From positions 1 through 38,984 of the forward strand of contig JAFQLH010000012.1 of the NCBI GenBank assembly GCA_017396665.1: DNA of 38,984 bases. The letters run 5' to 3'. A program made the translations under genes and the position numbers. The stretch comes from Oscillospiraceae bacterium (GTDB lineage: Bacteria; Bacillota; Clostridia; Oscillospirales; Ruminococcaceae). The notes under the pieces are model-generated. The model was not told the DNA's origin. It was given only the letters and a program-made list of their open reading frames with translations, and ran no database searches. Shown piece by piece: positions 6,445-14,333 of this stretch. Within the stretch, counting starts at the first letter, position 1, and each line of letters begins with the position of its first letter.

Positions 6445-6870
6445 ATGTACCTCGACGACAAAATCACTTATGAAGAATATTCCCACCTGCGTGAGCTCGT
6501 AGGCTGGCACAAGGTGTCAAAAAGACAGTTTGATATAGGTCAGAGCAAGGGCCTGTTTATGGTAGTGCTCCGTGAAGAAACACAGGATAACAGATGTATA
6601 GGACTAGCCAGAGCTTCGGGTGACGGCGGATATTATCTGATGCTCACCGACGTTATCGTCCACCCCGACTTTCAAGGGCGTGGCTACGGCAGAAAGCTAC
6701 TTGAAGCCTTTATGCAGTATGTCGATGATAACACAATGCAGGGCGAAACAACAATGCTCCTGCTTGCTTCCGTAAAGGGTAAAGAGGGCTTCTATGAGAA
6801 GTTCGGCTTCAATAAAAGACCATACGACAGATTCGGCTACGGTATGTCGCAGTGGATAACAAAAGACTAA
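6445..6870 (+). CDS. GNAT-family N-acetyltransferase
   Basis: 141 aa, a single GNAT domain. The acetyl-CoA pyrophosphate loop is in VHPDFQGRGYGRKLLEAFM (QGRGYG at 77-82), and the C-terminal FYEKFGF segment is the usual beta6-alpha4 part. The acceptor is unknown. It is positioned directly after argH (12 bp) and before argC (19 bp to the chosen start), in a cluster that lacks argA, which makes a glutamate N-acetyltransferase role worth considering. Some bacteria carry an ArgH fused to such a domain. Similarity to known short NAGS enzymes cannot be judged by eye, and a neutral housekeeping GNAT is equally likely. Confidence 0.8.
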   Translation: MYLDDKITYEEYSHLRELVGWHKVSKRQFDIGQSKGLFMVVLREETQDNRCIGLARASGDGGYYLMLTDVIVHPDFQGRGYGRKLLEAFMQYVDDNTMQGETTMLLLASVKGKEGFYEKFGFNKRPYDRFGYGMSQWITKD

Positions 6871-6875
6871 ATTAT

Positions 6876-6880
6876 AAGGA
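6876..6880 (+). promoter_or_regulatory. Ribosome binding site deciding the argC start
   Basis: AAGGA touches the ATG at 6881 with no spacer but lies 9 bp before the in-frame ATG at 6890. The second ATG is therefore the likely start. Confidence 0.7.
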
Positions 6881-6889
6881 ATGAAAAAA

Positions 6890-7831
6890 ATGACCAAGGT
6901 TTTTATTGACGGTAAAGAGGGAACAACCGGTCTTCAGATTTTTGACCGACTCCCTAAAAGAAATGATATAGAAATTCTCCTCATCGACGAGGAAAAGCGT
7001 AAGGATATAAACGAGAGAAAAAGACTCATAAACGAGTCTGATATAACCTTCCTCTGCCTGCCTGACGCAGCTTCAAGAGAAGCGGTTACTCTTGTGGAAA
7101 ATCCAAATACCAGAATTATCGACGCTTCAACAGCGCACAGAACAAATCCCGACTGGGACTACGGCTTTGCTGAGCTTTCAAAGGCACACAGAGAAGCAAT
7201 CGCAAACTCAAAGAGAGTTGCAAACCCCGGCTGCTATGCAAGCGGATTTATCTCACTTGTATACCCACTCGTGCAGGCAGGCGTTCTCCCTGCTGACTAT
7301 CCTGTAATCTCACACGCAGTTTCGGGATACAGCGGCGGCGGTAAGAAGCTTATCGCACAGGTCGAGGATGAGAACAAGGCGAAGGCACTCTGCTCACCAA
7401 GACAGTATGCCCTCACCCAGAGCCATAAGCATATCCCTGAAATGCAGAAGATATGCGGACTTACGTTTGAGCCTATGTTCAACCCGATAGTTGACGACTA
7501 CTATGCAGGTATGGTGGTAAGCGTTCCGCTCATTGCACGTACCCTGCCAAAGAAATATACCCCTGCCGATATCCATGCAATTCTTAGTGAGCACTATGCA
7601 GGTCAGAGATTCGTAAAGGTTATGGAGCTCGGCGGAACAGAAACTTTGCCTGACGGTTTCCTCTCCGCAAATGATTTGGAGGGAACAAACGATATGCAGC
7701 TTTTCGTGTTCGGAAATGACGACAGAATTCTCCTCTGCTCAAGACTCGATAATCTTGGCAAGGGTGCTTCAGGTGCCGCTGTCCAGAATATGAATATTAT
7801 GCTCGGTATCGACGAGGCAACAGGACTTTAA
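6890..7831 (+). CDS. argC: N-acetyl-gamma-glutamyl-phosphate reductase, type 2
   Basis: 313 aa from the preferred ATG at 6890; an upstream in-frame ATG at 6881 would add MKK but has no room for a ribosome site. It reduces N-acetylglutamyl phosphate to the semialdehyde with NADPH. The NADP-binding start reads VFIDGKEGTTG, and the catalytic cysteine is C115 in VANPGCYASG. The length of about 310 and the DGKEGTTG motif place it in the shorter ArgC type 2 group rather than the 340-residue type 1. It is followed by argJ 15 bp downstream. Confidence 0.96.
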   Translation: MTKVFIDGKEGTTGLQIFDRLPKRNDIEILLIDEEKRKDINERKRLINESDITFLCLPDAASREAVTLVENPNTRIIDASTAHRTNPDWDYGFAELSKAHREAIANSKRVANPGCYASGFISLVYPLVQAGVLPADYPVISHAVSGYSGGGKKLIAQVEDENKAKALCSPRQYALTQSHKHIPEMQKICGLTFEPMFNPIVDDYYAGMVVSVPLIARTLPKKYTPADIHAILSEHYAGQRFVKVMELGGTETLPDGFLSANDLEGTNDMQLFVFGNDDRILLCSRLDNLGKGASGAAVQNMNIMLGIDEATGL

Positions 7832-7846
7832 GGAAGGAAAACACTT

Positions 7847-9118
7847 ATGAACTTAGTTGGAAATATGCAATTTATCGACGGCGGCGTCTGTGCCGCAAAG
7901 GGCTTCAAGGCAAGCGGTATCTACTGCGGAATCAAGAAGTCGCCTGTACCTGACGGCAACGAAAGCCCCGTTTCAAATCACAAGAATGATATCGGTATGG
8001 TCGTTTCAGATGTAATCTGTAACGCAGCAGCAGTCTATACTCTCAACAAGGTAAAGGGTGCACCGATTTTAGTAACAAAGAAAAATCTCCTGAAAACTTG
8101 CGGTAAGGCTTCTGCCATCATCGTGAACTCAAAGAATGCTAATACCTGCAACGCTGACGGAGAACAGAAGGCTTTCCGTATGTGTGAGCTTACCGCAAAA
8201 GAGCTTGGTATCGCTCCCGAAGAAGTAATCGTTGCTTCAACAGGCGTTATCGGTCAGATTTTACCGATAGAGCCAATCGAGTGGGCAGTTCCGAAGCTCG
8301 TAGAAAAGCTCTCGTACGGCGGAAATGAGCAGGCAGCAACCGCTATTATGACAACCGATACCGTTAAGAAGGAGGTCGCTGTCGAGCTTACAATCGGCGG
8401 AAAGACTGTCCACCTCGGCGGTATGGCAAAGGGAAGCGGTATGATTAAGCCTAATATGGCTACAACCTTAAACTTCATCACAACAGACTGCGCAATCTCT
8501 TCTGAGATGCTCCATAAGGCTCTCTCTGAGGTGGTTAAGATTACATACAATTGCCTCTCTGTTGACGGCGATACATCAACAAACGATATGGTTTCAGTTA
8601 TGGCAAACGGACTTGCTGAAAATGCTGAAATCACAGCAGAGGGCGAGGACTTCGATGCCTTTAAGGATGCTCTCTATGTCGTTATGATGAATATGACAAG
8701 AATGCTCGCTAAGGACGGCGAAGGCGCAACAAAGCTCTTAGAGTGTGAGTGCGTTGGCGCTCCCGACCTCGATACTGCTATTATCGTTGCAAAGAGCGTT
8801 ATCGGCTCAAATCTCTTAAAGTGTGCAATGTTCGGCGCAGACGCAAACTGGGGACGTGTCCTCTGTGCAATTGGCTACGCTGACGCACAGTTTGATATTA
8901 TGAAGGTCGATGTTTCGATGTCTTCTACAAAGGGAAAGGTCGATGTCTGCCGTGACGGAGCAGGAATTGAATTCTCAGAGGAAATCGCAAAGGAAATTCT
9001 CCTCGAGGATGAAATCACAATCACAGTAAACCTGAATGCAGGCGACGTTTCAGCAAAGGCTTGGGGCTGTGACCTTACATATGAGTATGTCAAGATAAAC
9101 GGAGATTACCGTTCATAA
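7847..9118 (+). CDS. argJ: Bifunctional glutamate N-acetyltransferase / ornithine acetyltransferase
   Basis: 423 aa. ArgJ transfers the acetyl group from N-acetylornithine to glutamate, closing the acetyl cycle; in many bacteria it also makes N-acetylglutamate from acetyl-CoA. The self-cleavage motif is intact: KGSGMIKPNMAT at 195-206, with Thr206 the expected nucleophile exposed after autoproteolysis into alpha and beta chains. SKNANTCN (95-102) is the conserved N-terminal block. Alanine of the usual MIAPNMAT is lysine here. Start follows AAGGAAGG. Presence of ArgJ explains the absence of argE. Confidence 0.97.
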   Translation: MNLVGNMQFIDGGVCAAKGFKASGIYCGIKKSPVPDGNESPVSNHKNDIGMVVSDVICNAAAVYTLNKVKGAPILVTKKNLLKTCGKASAIIVNSKNANTCNADGEQKAFRMCELTAKELGIAPEEVIVASTGVIGQILPIEPIEWAVPKLVEKLSYGGNEQAATAIMTTDTVKKEVAVELTIGGKTVHLGGMAKGSGMIKPNMATTLNFITTDCAISSEMLHKALSEVVKITYNCLSVDGDTSTNDMVSVMANGLAENAEITAEGEDFDAFKDALYVVMMNMTRMLAKDGEGATKLLECECVGAPDLDTAIIVAKSVIGSNLLKCAMFGADANWGRVLCAIGYADAQFDIMKVDVSMSSTKGKVDVCRDGAGIEFSEEIAKEILLEDEITITVNLNAGDVSAKAWGCDLTYEYVKINGDYRS

Positions 9119-9130
9119 AAGGAGAACGCT

Positions 9131-9853
9131 GTGTTTTGGAATCGTAAGGACGGGGACGATGAGTATAACCGCTATATGCAGGAGCGTGAAGCAGAAAGAA
9201 ACGGCGAGGAGTTAAAGCCGTATTCTGAAAGCGAGTATTATAGTAACAACGGTGTCGATTCCTATCACGAGTCTGACTGCCACGAGGAAAAATGTGAGTA
9301 CACTAAGGGCGAAATAGGCTATAACACCGCCGTTGGAAAGATAACTCCGATGCTTGACAGAGACGAGAGAATACTATGGGCACAAACAGGAAAAAACAGA
9401 CTCGATTGTATGTCCTCGTGTGTGATAGACTTCTTTGCACTTTTACTGTTCGTAGGTACTATAGCGGCATTGTCAGGTGCATTTGCCGACGGATTTTCGA
9501 TTTTAAAGCTGACAAATTCAATACCGTTTTTCCTTGTCAGTATCTATCTTATGTTCTTTGCAGGGAAATCAAAGGTATACTACGCAATAACAAATAAGCG
9601 GGTTATCTCAGTCGGAAAGCATACAAAACGCTCTGATATGCTCCGGCAGATTTCAAATGTTACATATGCACCCGTCAAGCTCAATAAGGGTAACATAAGC
9701 TATGTCGTCAAGAATGCGGGAGCAAGCTATAACGGAAGCAAAATCTCCTCTGCACTTGCACTCGGCTCGGTGTCGGGTATCTGGGGTGTGTCAGATGGCA
9801 GGGAGGCCTGCGATATACTGCTCAGCCTTACAAAACAAATGACGCAGGGATAA
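9131..9853 (+). CDS. PH-like membrane protein, copy 1
   Basis: 240 aa, GTG start after AAAGGAG. The N-terminal 60 residues are charged and disordered (FWNRKDGDDEYNRYMQ, then a Ser/Tyr/Glu/His-rich stretch with two cysteines). Membrane helices lie at about 97-118 and 128-145. A C-terminal domain starting at YAITNKRVI (151-159) and running through QISNVTY resembles bacterial PH-like domains, where Y-x-(I/V)-T-x-x-R-(I/V) is the hallmark first strand. It is a tandem paralog of the gene at 9950, sharing DERILW/GERVYW, YAIT-x-x-RV and ISNVT. It lies 12 bp after argJ within the arginine cluster. Function unknown; family assignment is by motif only. Confidence 0.75.
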   Translation: MFWNRKDGDDEYNRYMQEREAERNGEELKPYSESEYYSNNGVDSYHESDCHEEKCEYTKGEIGYNTAVGKITPMLDRDERILWAQTGKNRLDCMSSCVIDFFALLLFVGTIAALSGAFADGFSILKLTNSIPFFLVSIYLMFFAGKSKVYYAITNKRVISVGKHTKRSDMLRQISNVTYAPVKLNKGNISYVVKNAGASYNGSKISSALALGSVSGIWGVSDGREACDILLSLTKQMTQG

Positions 9854-9858
9854 AAACG

Positions 9859-9936
9859 TGCTTTAACCGTAATGATATGGACGGCGAGTATAATTTCGAT
9901 AGCAGGACAAAAGGCTATACAAGACTTAAATTTTAG
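9859..9936 (+). pseudogene. Frameshifted N-terminal remnant of a third PH-like copy
   Basis: Between the two PH-like genes a 25-codon stretch reads CFNRNDMDGEYNFDSR and so on to a TAG at 9934-9936. Its first 14 residues match copy 1 (FWNRKDGDDEYNRY) at both protein and DNA level. The original GTG (9858-9860) is now out of frame (GTG CTT TAA), consistent with a small indel. The remnant ends where the ribosome site of copy 2 begins. A short functional peptide cannot be excluded, but there is no start codon with a ribosome site for this frame. Confidence 0.55.
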
Positions 9937-9940
9937 GAGG
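9935..9940 (+). promoter_or_regulatory. Ribosome binding site deciding the copy-2 start
   Basis: AGGAGG lies 9 bp before the GTG at 9950. The longer reading from ATG 9872 has no ribosome site and runs through the remnant of the previous copy, so 9950 is preferred. Confidence 0.75.
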
Positions 9941-9949
9941 CGAAATGCT

Positions 9950-10684
9950 GTGCTTTTTGGAAATAACAATAATGATGAGCAGGATTATTACAACGACGCA
10001 GACTATGAAGGACGTACAGACAGCTATGATAACGGCTATTCTGACGGTATGGACTATAATATGCAGGCGGATTCTGCTGAAATAGTCGCAAAGTTCAATC
10101 CGTATCTTCTGCCCGGCGAAAGAGTCTATTGGGTGGGCAAAACCGTAAAGGGCGGAGGAAAAGGCGTAAAGACAGGTACAAACCCTGGCAGGTTTATGGG
10201 CATTTTCTTTGTTGCGTTCGCAATTATATGGATTTCAGGAACTATGGGAATCAAAAGCTTCACATCAAGAGTTCCCGGCGGTTCAGCGTTTGATGCTATG
10301 GCTATGATATTTCCACTGTTCGGTGTGCTGTTTCTGATAGTCGGTATCGTGATGATTATAGGAAAAACACCCGATAGCTGTTATGCAATAACAGACCAGA
10401 GAGTACTGACAATAACAAACAACCGCTTCAGTGCCGGCGAAATCTCAAAAATCAGTAACGTTACCGTTAGTATGGGCAACAACGGAATCGGTACCGTAAA
10501 CTTTGTGAATATGAATATGATGATGTATTCAACATTCAACGCATTTGACAGACATACTCCACGTAACATCCCAAACGTAGGATATCATAATATCCCGTCA
10601 GCACTCTACAGCGTGGCAGATGCACAGAATGCATACAGAATTCTTTCCGGACTTGTGATGAACAATCAGAACCGGATGAGATAA
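9950..10684 (+). CDS. PH-like membrane protein, copy 2
   Basis: 244 aa from the GTG at 9950. The N-terminal part is Asn/Asp/Tyr-rich and low complexity (LFGNNNNDEQDYYND). Membrane helices lie at about 81-99 and 117-138. The PH-like domain starts at YAITDQRVL (145-153), continues with ISNVTVSMGNNGIGTVNF, and ends in a helix with SVADAQNAYRIL. It shares order and motifs with copy 1 but is diverged elsewhere, so the duplication is not recent. It is followed by argB after 25 bp. Function unknown. Confidence 0.75.
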   Translation: MLFGNNNNDEQDYYNDADYEGRTDSYDNGYSDGMDYNMQADSAEIVAKFNPYLLPGERVYWVGKTVKGGGKGVKTGTNPGRFMGIFFVAFAIIWISGTMGIKSFTSRVPGGSAFDAMAMIFPLFGVLFLIVGIVMIIGKTPDSCYAITDQRVLTITNNRFSAGEISKISNVTVSMGNNGIGTVNFVNMNMMMYSTFNAFDRHTPRNIPNVGYHNIPSALYSVADAQNAYRILSGLVMNNQNRMR

Positions 10685-10709
10685 ATAAAAAAGAAGGACA
10701 GATTTAATT

Positions 10710-11567
10710 ATGGAAATCAGTAATAAGATGAGAAGTAAAGTGCTTATCGACGCACTTCCGTATATCCAGAAGTATAACAATAAGGTCGTTGTAGTAAAGT
10801 ACGGCGGAAACGCTATGACAAACGATATCTTAAAGGACGCAGTTATGAACGATATCGTGCTGCTGTCTGCAGTAGGTATCAAGGTCGTGCTCGTTCACGG
10901 AGGCGGTCCTGAAATCAATGCAATGCTCGGCAGACTCAATATCGAAAGCAAGTTTGTCGGCGGCCTCAGATATACCGACAAGGAAACTATGGAGGTCGTT
11001 CAGATGGTGCTCGCAGGAAAGCTCAATAAGGAGCTTGTTGCACACCTGCAGCTCCACGGCGGAAAGGCACTGGGTATGTGCGGCGTAGACGGCGGAATGA
11101 TTATGGCGAAGAAGCTCGAGGCTGAAAATGACCTTGGCTATGTAGGCGAAATTACAACTGTTTCTACAAAGCCGATTATCGACGCTATCAACGCAGGCTA
11201 TGTTCCTATCATCTCTACAATAGCAACAAGTGAAAACGGACAGACCTATAATATCAATGCCGATACAGCAGCCGCAAGAATTGCAGCATGTTTAAGAGCT
11301 GAGAATCTTATCCTCATGACCGATATCGCAGGTCTTTTGAGAGATAAGGACGACGAAACAACGCTTATCCCTGAGTGCAGCATCAGCGAGGTTGCATACC
11401 TCAAGAAGCAGGGAATTATCAGCGGCGGTATGATACCAAAGATTGATTGCTGTGTCGAAGCTATAAGACGCGGCGTTAAGAAAACTTCTATCATCGACGG
11501 AAGAGTCCCTCACTCAATTCTTATTGAGCTGCTTTCCAACGAAGGACTCGGAACTCAGTTTATGTAA
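10710..11567 (+). CDS. argB: Acetylglutamate kinase
   Basis: 285 aa amino-acid-kinase fold. It phosphorylates N-acetylglutamate, usually the committed and feedback-controlled step. ATP-site lysine K30 and glycines are in VVVKYGGNAM (27-36), and the substrate loop is LVHGGGPEIN (61-70). The N-terminal extension before the first strand is typical of the longer, arginine-sensitive class (MRSKVLIDALPYIQKY), so arginine inhibition is plausible, though inferred. Ribosome site AGAAGGA about 15 bp upstream. Confidence 0.97.
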   Translation: MEISNKMRSKVLIDALPYIQKYNNKVVVVKYGGNAMTNDILKDAVMNDIVLLSAVGIKVVLVHGGGPEINAMLGRLNIESKFVGGLRYTDKETMEVVQMVLAGKLNKELVAHLQLHGGKALGMCGVDGGMIMAKKLEAENDLGYVGEITTVSTKPIIDAINAGYVPIISTIATSENGQTYNINADTAAARIAACLRAENLILMTDIAGLLRDKDDETTLIPECSISEVAYLKKQGIISGGMIPKIDCCVEAIRRGVKKTSIIDGRVPHSILIELLSNEGLGTQFM

Positions 11568-11576
11568 GAGAACAAT

Positions 11577-12098
11577 ATGAAAAAGGTTATCGAAAAAAAG
11601 CTGTTCTCAGCTAAGGGCGTTTGCCGTGACAGAAAAGAATACTATGAGCTCGCAAAAATGAGAAGAAACTTCGACGACAGAAAGATAAGACCAATTCTTA
11701 TCTGCTGCGGAGTGCTCTGCCTCGTAATGTGCGTGTACGATATCATAATACTTGAGGATTTGCTCGCACTTATGTCAGCAGGCTTTGCGTTTATGTTCCT
11801 CTATCCGTCCTTCTTTTCATATCTTCCGAAAGCACATACGGGCTTTGAGGCGGATAAGAATAAGATTTTAAATGTCGGTCTGTATTGCGACTTTTACGAA
11901 AACAGGTTTACAGTCACAAAGAAGGACGTAGAAACAGCCCTGAGCTATTCTAAAATCATCGGCATAAGACAAAGTAAAACCAAGATATACATCTTTACAG
12001 ACGAAATGATGTATTATATCGATAAGTCGCTTTTTGAAAAGGGCGACAGCGAGGAGCTTCTGAGCTTCCTCAAAGAAAAAACAAAGAAAGGGAAATAA
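11577..12098 (+). CDS. YcxB-like membrane protein
   Basis: 173 aa. Two adjacent membrane helices lie at about 40-57 and 60-80, after a basic N-terminus. The C-terminal domain (from GLYCDFYENRFTV through SYSKIIGI, IYIFTDEMMYYIDKS and FLKEK) has the strand pattern of YcxB-like proteins (PH-like fold). It is placed 9 bp after argB and 3 bp before argD, so it is tightly in the operon. It has the same layout, two helices followed by a PH-like domain, as the tandem pair upstream, but little sequence identity. Function unknown. Confidence 0.7.
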   Translation: MKKVIEKKLFSAKGVCRDRKEYYELAKMRRNFDDRKIRPILICCGVLCLVMCVYDIIILEDLLALMSAGFAFMFLYPSFFSYLPKAHTGFEADKNKILNVGLYCDFYENRFTVTKKDVETALSYSKIIGIRQSKTKIYIFTDEMMYYIDKSLFEKGDSEELLSFLKEKTKKGK

Positions 12099-12101
12099 AT
12101 A

Positions 12102-13271
12102 ATGCAGAATAAGGTTATTGAACAGTTTGATAGCTGCGTTATGGGTACATACGGCAGGTTTCCTGTTGTTATGGAAACAGGCGAAGACAGGCTTGCAACT
12201 GCTCTCGACGGCAAGGAGTATATAGATTTCGGCTCAGGAATCGGTACAAACTCACTCGGCTTCTGTGACGAAAGCTGGGTGGAGGCTGTCTGTGAGCAGG
12301 CAAAGAAAATTCAGCATACATCAAACTATTATTATACAAAGGTACAGGCAGACTTCGCTAAGAAGCTGTGCGATGAAACAGGCTATAAGAAGGTGTTCTT
12401 CGGAAACTCAGGCGCAGAAGCTAATGAGTGTGCTATAAAGCTCGCAAGAAAGTATAGCTTTGATAAGTACGGAAAGGGAAGGCATACTATTATCACTCTC
12501 GTAAATTCCTTCCACGGCAGAACAATTGCTACTCTTTCAGCAACAGGACAGGACGTCTTCCATAACTACTTCTTCCCGTTTGTTGAAGGCTTTAAGTACG
12601 CTAAGGCAAACGATATAGATGACCTTATGGAAAAGCTCGACGATACAGTCTGTGCAATTATGGTCGAGTTTGTACAGGGCGAAGGCGGTGTAATCCCTCT
12701 TGATAAGGAGTTTGTAGACGAAATCGTGAAGCTCTGCAAGGAGAAGGATATCCTCTTTATCGCAGACGAGGTACAGACAGGTATCGGACGTACAGCAAAG
12801 CTCCTCGCTTCTGAGCATTACGGCGTAAAGCCAAATGTCACAACTCTCGCAAAGGGACTCGCAGGCGGTATGCCAATCGGTGCCTGCGTCGCTGACGAAA
12901 GCTGTTGCGACGTCCTCTCAAAGAGTACACATGGCTCAACCTTCGGCGGAAACCCTATCGCTTGTGCAGGCGGACTCGCAGTTCTGAATAAGGTCTGTGC
13001 AGAGGGCTTTATGGCAGAGCTCTCAAAGAAGGCGGACTACCTGTGGGAAAAGCTTTCGCAGATTGATGCGGTTGAAAAGGTATCCGGCAAGGGACTTATG
13101 ATTGGTATGAATCTTAAAGGTAAGTCAGCAGCAGATGTCTGCAAGGCTTGCCTCGACGAAGGACTCCTTGTCCTCACAGCAAAGGAAAAGCTCAGGCTCC
13201 TGCCTCCTCTTACAATTACATATGAGGAAATCGACAAGGGCATTGAAATATTAAAGAAAGTATTAGCTTAA
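12102..13271 (+). CDS. argD: Acetylornithine aminotransferase
   Basis: 389 aa class-III PLP aminotransferase. It converts N-acetylglutamate semialdehyde to N-acetylornithine with glutamate as donor. The PLP-ring aspartate is D222 (FIADEVQTGIGRTAKL), and the Schiff-base lysine is K251 (TLAKGLAGGMPIGA). GNSGAEANECAIKLAR (101-116) binds the PLP phosphate. Only 3 bp separate it from the YcxB-like gene; its ribosome site lies within that gene's last codons (AAAGAAAGGG). Confidence 0.97.
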   Translation: MQNKVIEQFDSCVMGTYGRFPVVMETGEDRLATALDGKEYIDFGSGIGTNSLGFCDESWVEAVCEQAKKIQHTSNYYYTKVQADFAKKLCDETGYKKVFFGNSGAEANECAIKLARKYSFDKYGKGRHTIITLVNSFHGRTIATLSATGQDVFHNYFFPFVEGFKYAKANDIDDLMEKLDDTVCAIMVEFVQGEGGVIPLDKEFVDEIVKLCKEKDILFIADEVQTGIGRTAKLLASEHYGVKPNVTTLAKGLAGGMPIGACVADESCCDVLSKSTHGSTFGGNPIACAGGLAVLNKVCAEGFMAELSKKADYLWEKLSQIDAVEKVSGKGLMIGMNLKGKSAADVCKACLDEGLLVLTAKEKLRLLPPLTITYEEIDKGIEILKKVLA

Positions 13272-13291
13272 TCAGAACGGAGGAAAATACA

Positions 13292-14197
13292 ATGAAACAC
13301 TTACTCAAGCTTTTAGACCTTTCAAAGGATGAAATCATCGACATCTTGAATCTTGCAGACCAGCTCAAGTATGAGCAGAAGAACGGTATCGAGCATAAGC
13401 ACCTCAAGGGCAAGACTCTCGGTATGATATTCCAGAAGTCTTCCACTCGTACCCGTGTGTCCTTTGAAACAGGTATGTACCAGCTCGGCGGCCAGGCACT
13501 CTTCCTTTCAAGCCGTGACCTCCAGATTGGACGTGGCGAGCCGGTTGAGGATACCGCAAGGGTTCTCTCACGCTACCTCGACGGTATTATGATTCGTACA
13601 TTCGCTCAGAAGGAAGTAGAAGACCTCGCTGAGTACGGCTCTATTCCTATAATTAATGGCCTCACTGACTTCTGCCACCCATGCCAGGTGCTCGCAGACC
13701 TTATGACAATCCGTGAGTATAAGGGCGTGTTCGACGGACTGAAGCTGTGCTTTATCGGTGACGGAAACAATATGGCAAACTCCCTCATCGTAGGCTGCCT
13801 CAAGGTTGGTATGACCGTTTCAATCGCTTGCCCTGAAGGATATGAGCCTGACGCTGAAATCCTTGAATTCGTAAAGCCTTACGGCGATAAGTTTATGATG
13901 ACAACCTCTCCGGTAGAGGCTGCAAAGAACGCAGATGTCCTCTATACAGACGTGTGGGCTTCTATGGGCGAGGAAGCTGAAGCTGAAATGCGTAAGAAGG
14001 TGTTCGCAGGCTTCCAGATTAACGACGAGGTTATGGCAGCAGCAAAGCCTGACGCAATGGTTCAGCATTGTCTCCCTGCTCACCGTGAGGAGGAAATCAC
14101 CGCTAAGGTGTTCGAAGCACACGCAAACGAAATCTTCGACGAGGCTGAAAACCGTCTCCATGCTCAGAAGGCTGTAATGGTAAAGTTAATGGCATAA
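13292..14197 (+). CDS. argF: Ornithine carbamoyltransferase
   Basis: 301 aa. It makes citrulline from ornithine and carbamoyl phosphate. The carbamoyl-phosphate site is STRTR at 51-55, and the ornithine-binding HCLPAHR lies at 259-265. DFCHPCQVLADLMT (126-139) is the conserved interdomain segment. Start follows ACGGAGG. It is the last gene of the arginine cluster. Directly downstream is an A/T-only dyad (14209-14227) and then a new promoter. Confidence 0.97.
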   Translation: MKHLLKLLDLSKDEIIDILNLADQLKYEQKNGIEHKHLKGKTLGMIFQKSSTRTRVSFETGMYQLGGQALFLSSRDLQIGRGEPVEDTARVLSRYLDGIMIRTFAQKEVEDLAEYGSIPIINGLTDFCHPCQVLADLMTIREYKGVFDGLKLCFIGDGNNMANSLIVGCLKVGMTVSIACPEGYEPDAEILEFVKPYGDKFMMTTSPVEAAKNADVLYTDVWASMGEEAEAEMRKKVFAGFQINDEVMAAAKPDAMVQHCLPAHREEEITAKVFEAHANEIFDEAENRLHAQKAVMVKLMA

Positions 14198-14238
14198 AGC
14201 TCCTTCATAAAAAATTTATAATTTTTTTCAAAAAACTA

Positions 14239-14267
14239 TTGCATTCTGAAAAGAAGTGTGGTATTAT
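14239..14267 (+). promoter_or_regulatory. Sigma-A promoter of the NfeD-stomatin pair
   Basis: -35 TTGCAT (14239-14244), 17-bp spacer ending TGTGG, -10 TATTAT (14262-14267). Confidence 0.75.
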
Positions 14268-14333
14268 ATATTCAATGTAAATGTTATTTACATACCAAAA
14301 CCGTATTTAATGGGGGAAAGGAGTTAAGAATAT

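Noticed and set aside
8254-8634. 126-codon open frame on the minus strand
   Set aside because: Antisense to argJ; Ser/Ile-rich shadow of a gene with strong codon bias.
9872-9949. N-terminal extension of PH-like copy 2 from ATG 9872
   Set aside because: No ribosome site, and the stretch is the decayed start of another copy in a different frame; GTG 9950 has AGGAGG at the right distance.
14209-14227. Terminator after argF
   Set aside because: Only an A/T dyad (AAAAAATT/AATTTTTT) is present; too weak to call an intrinsic terminator with confidence.
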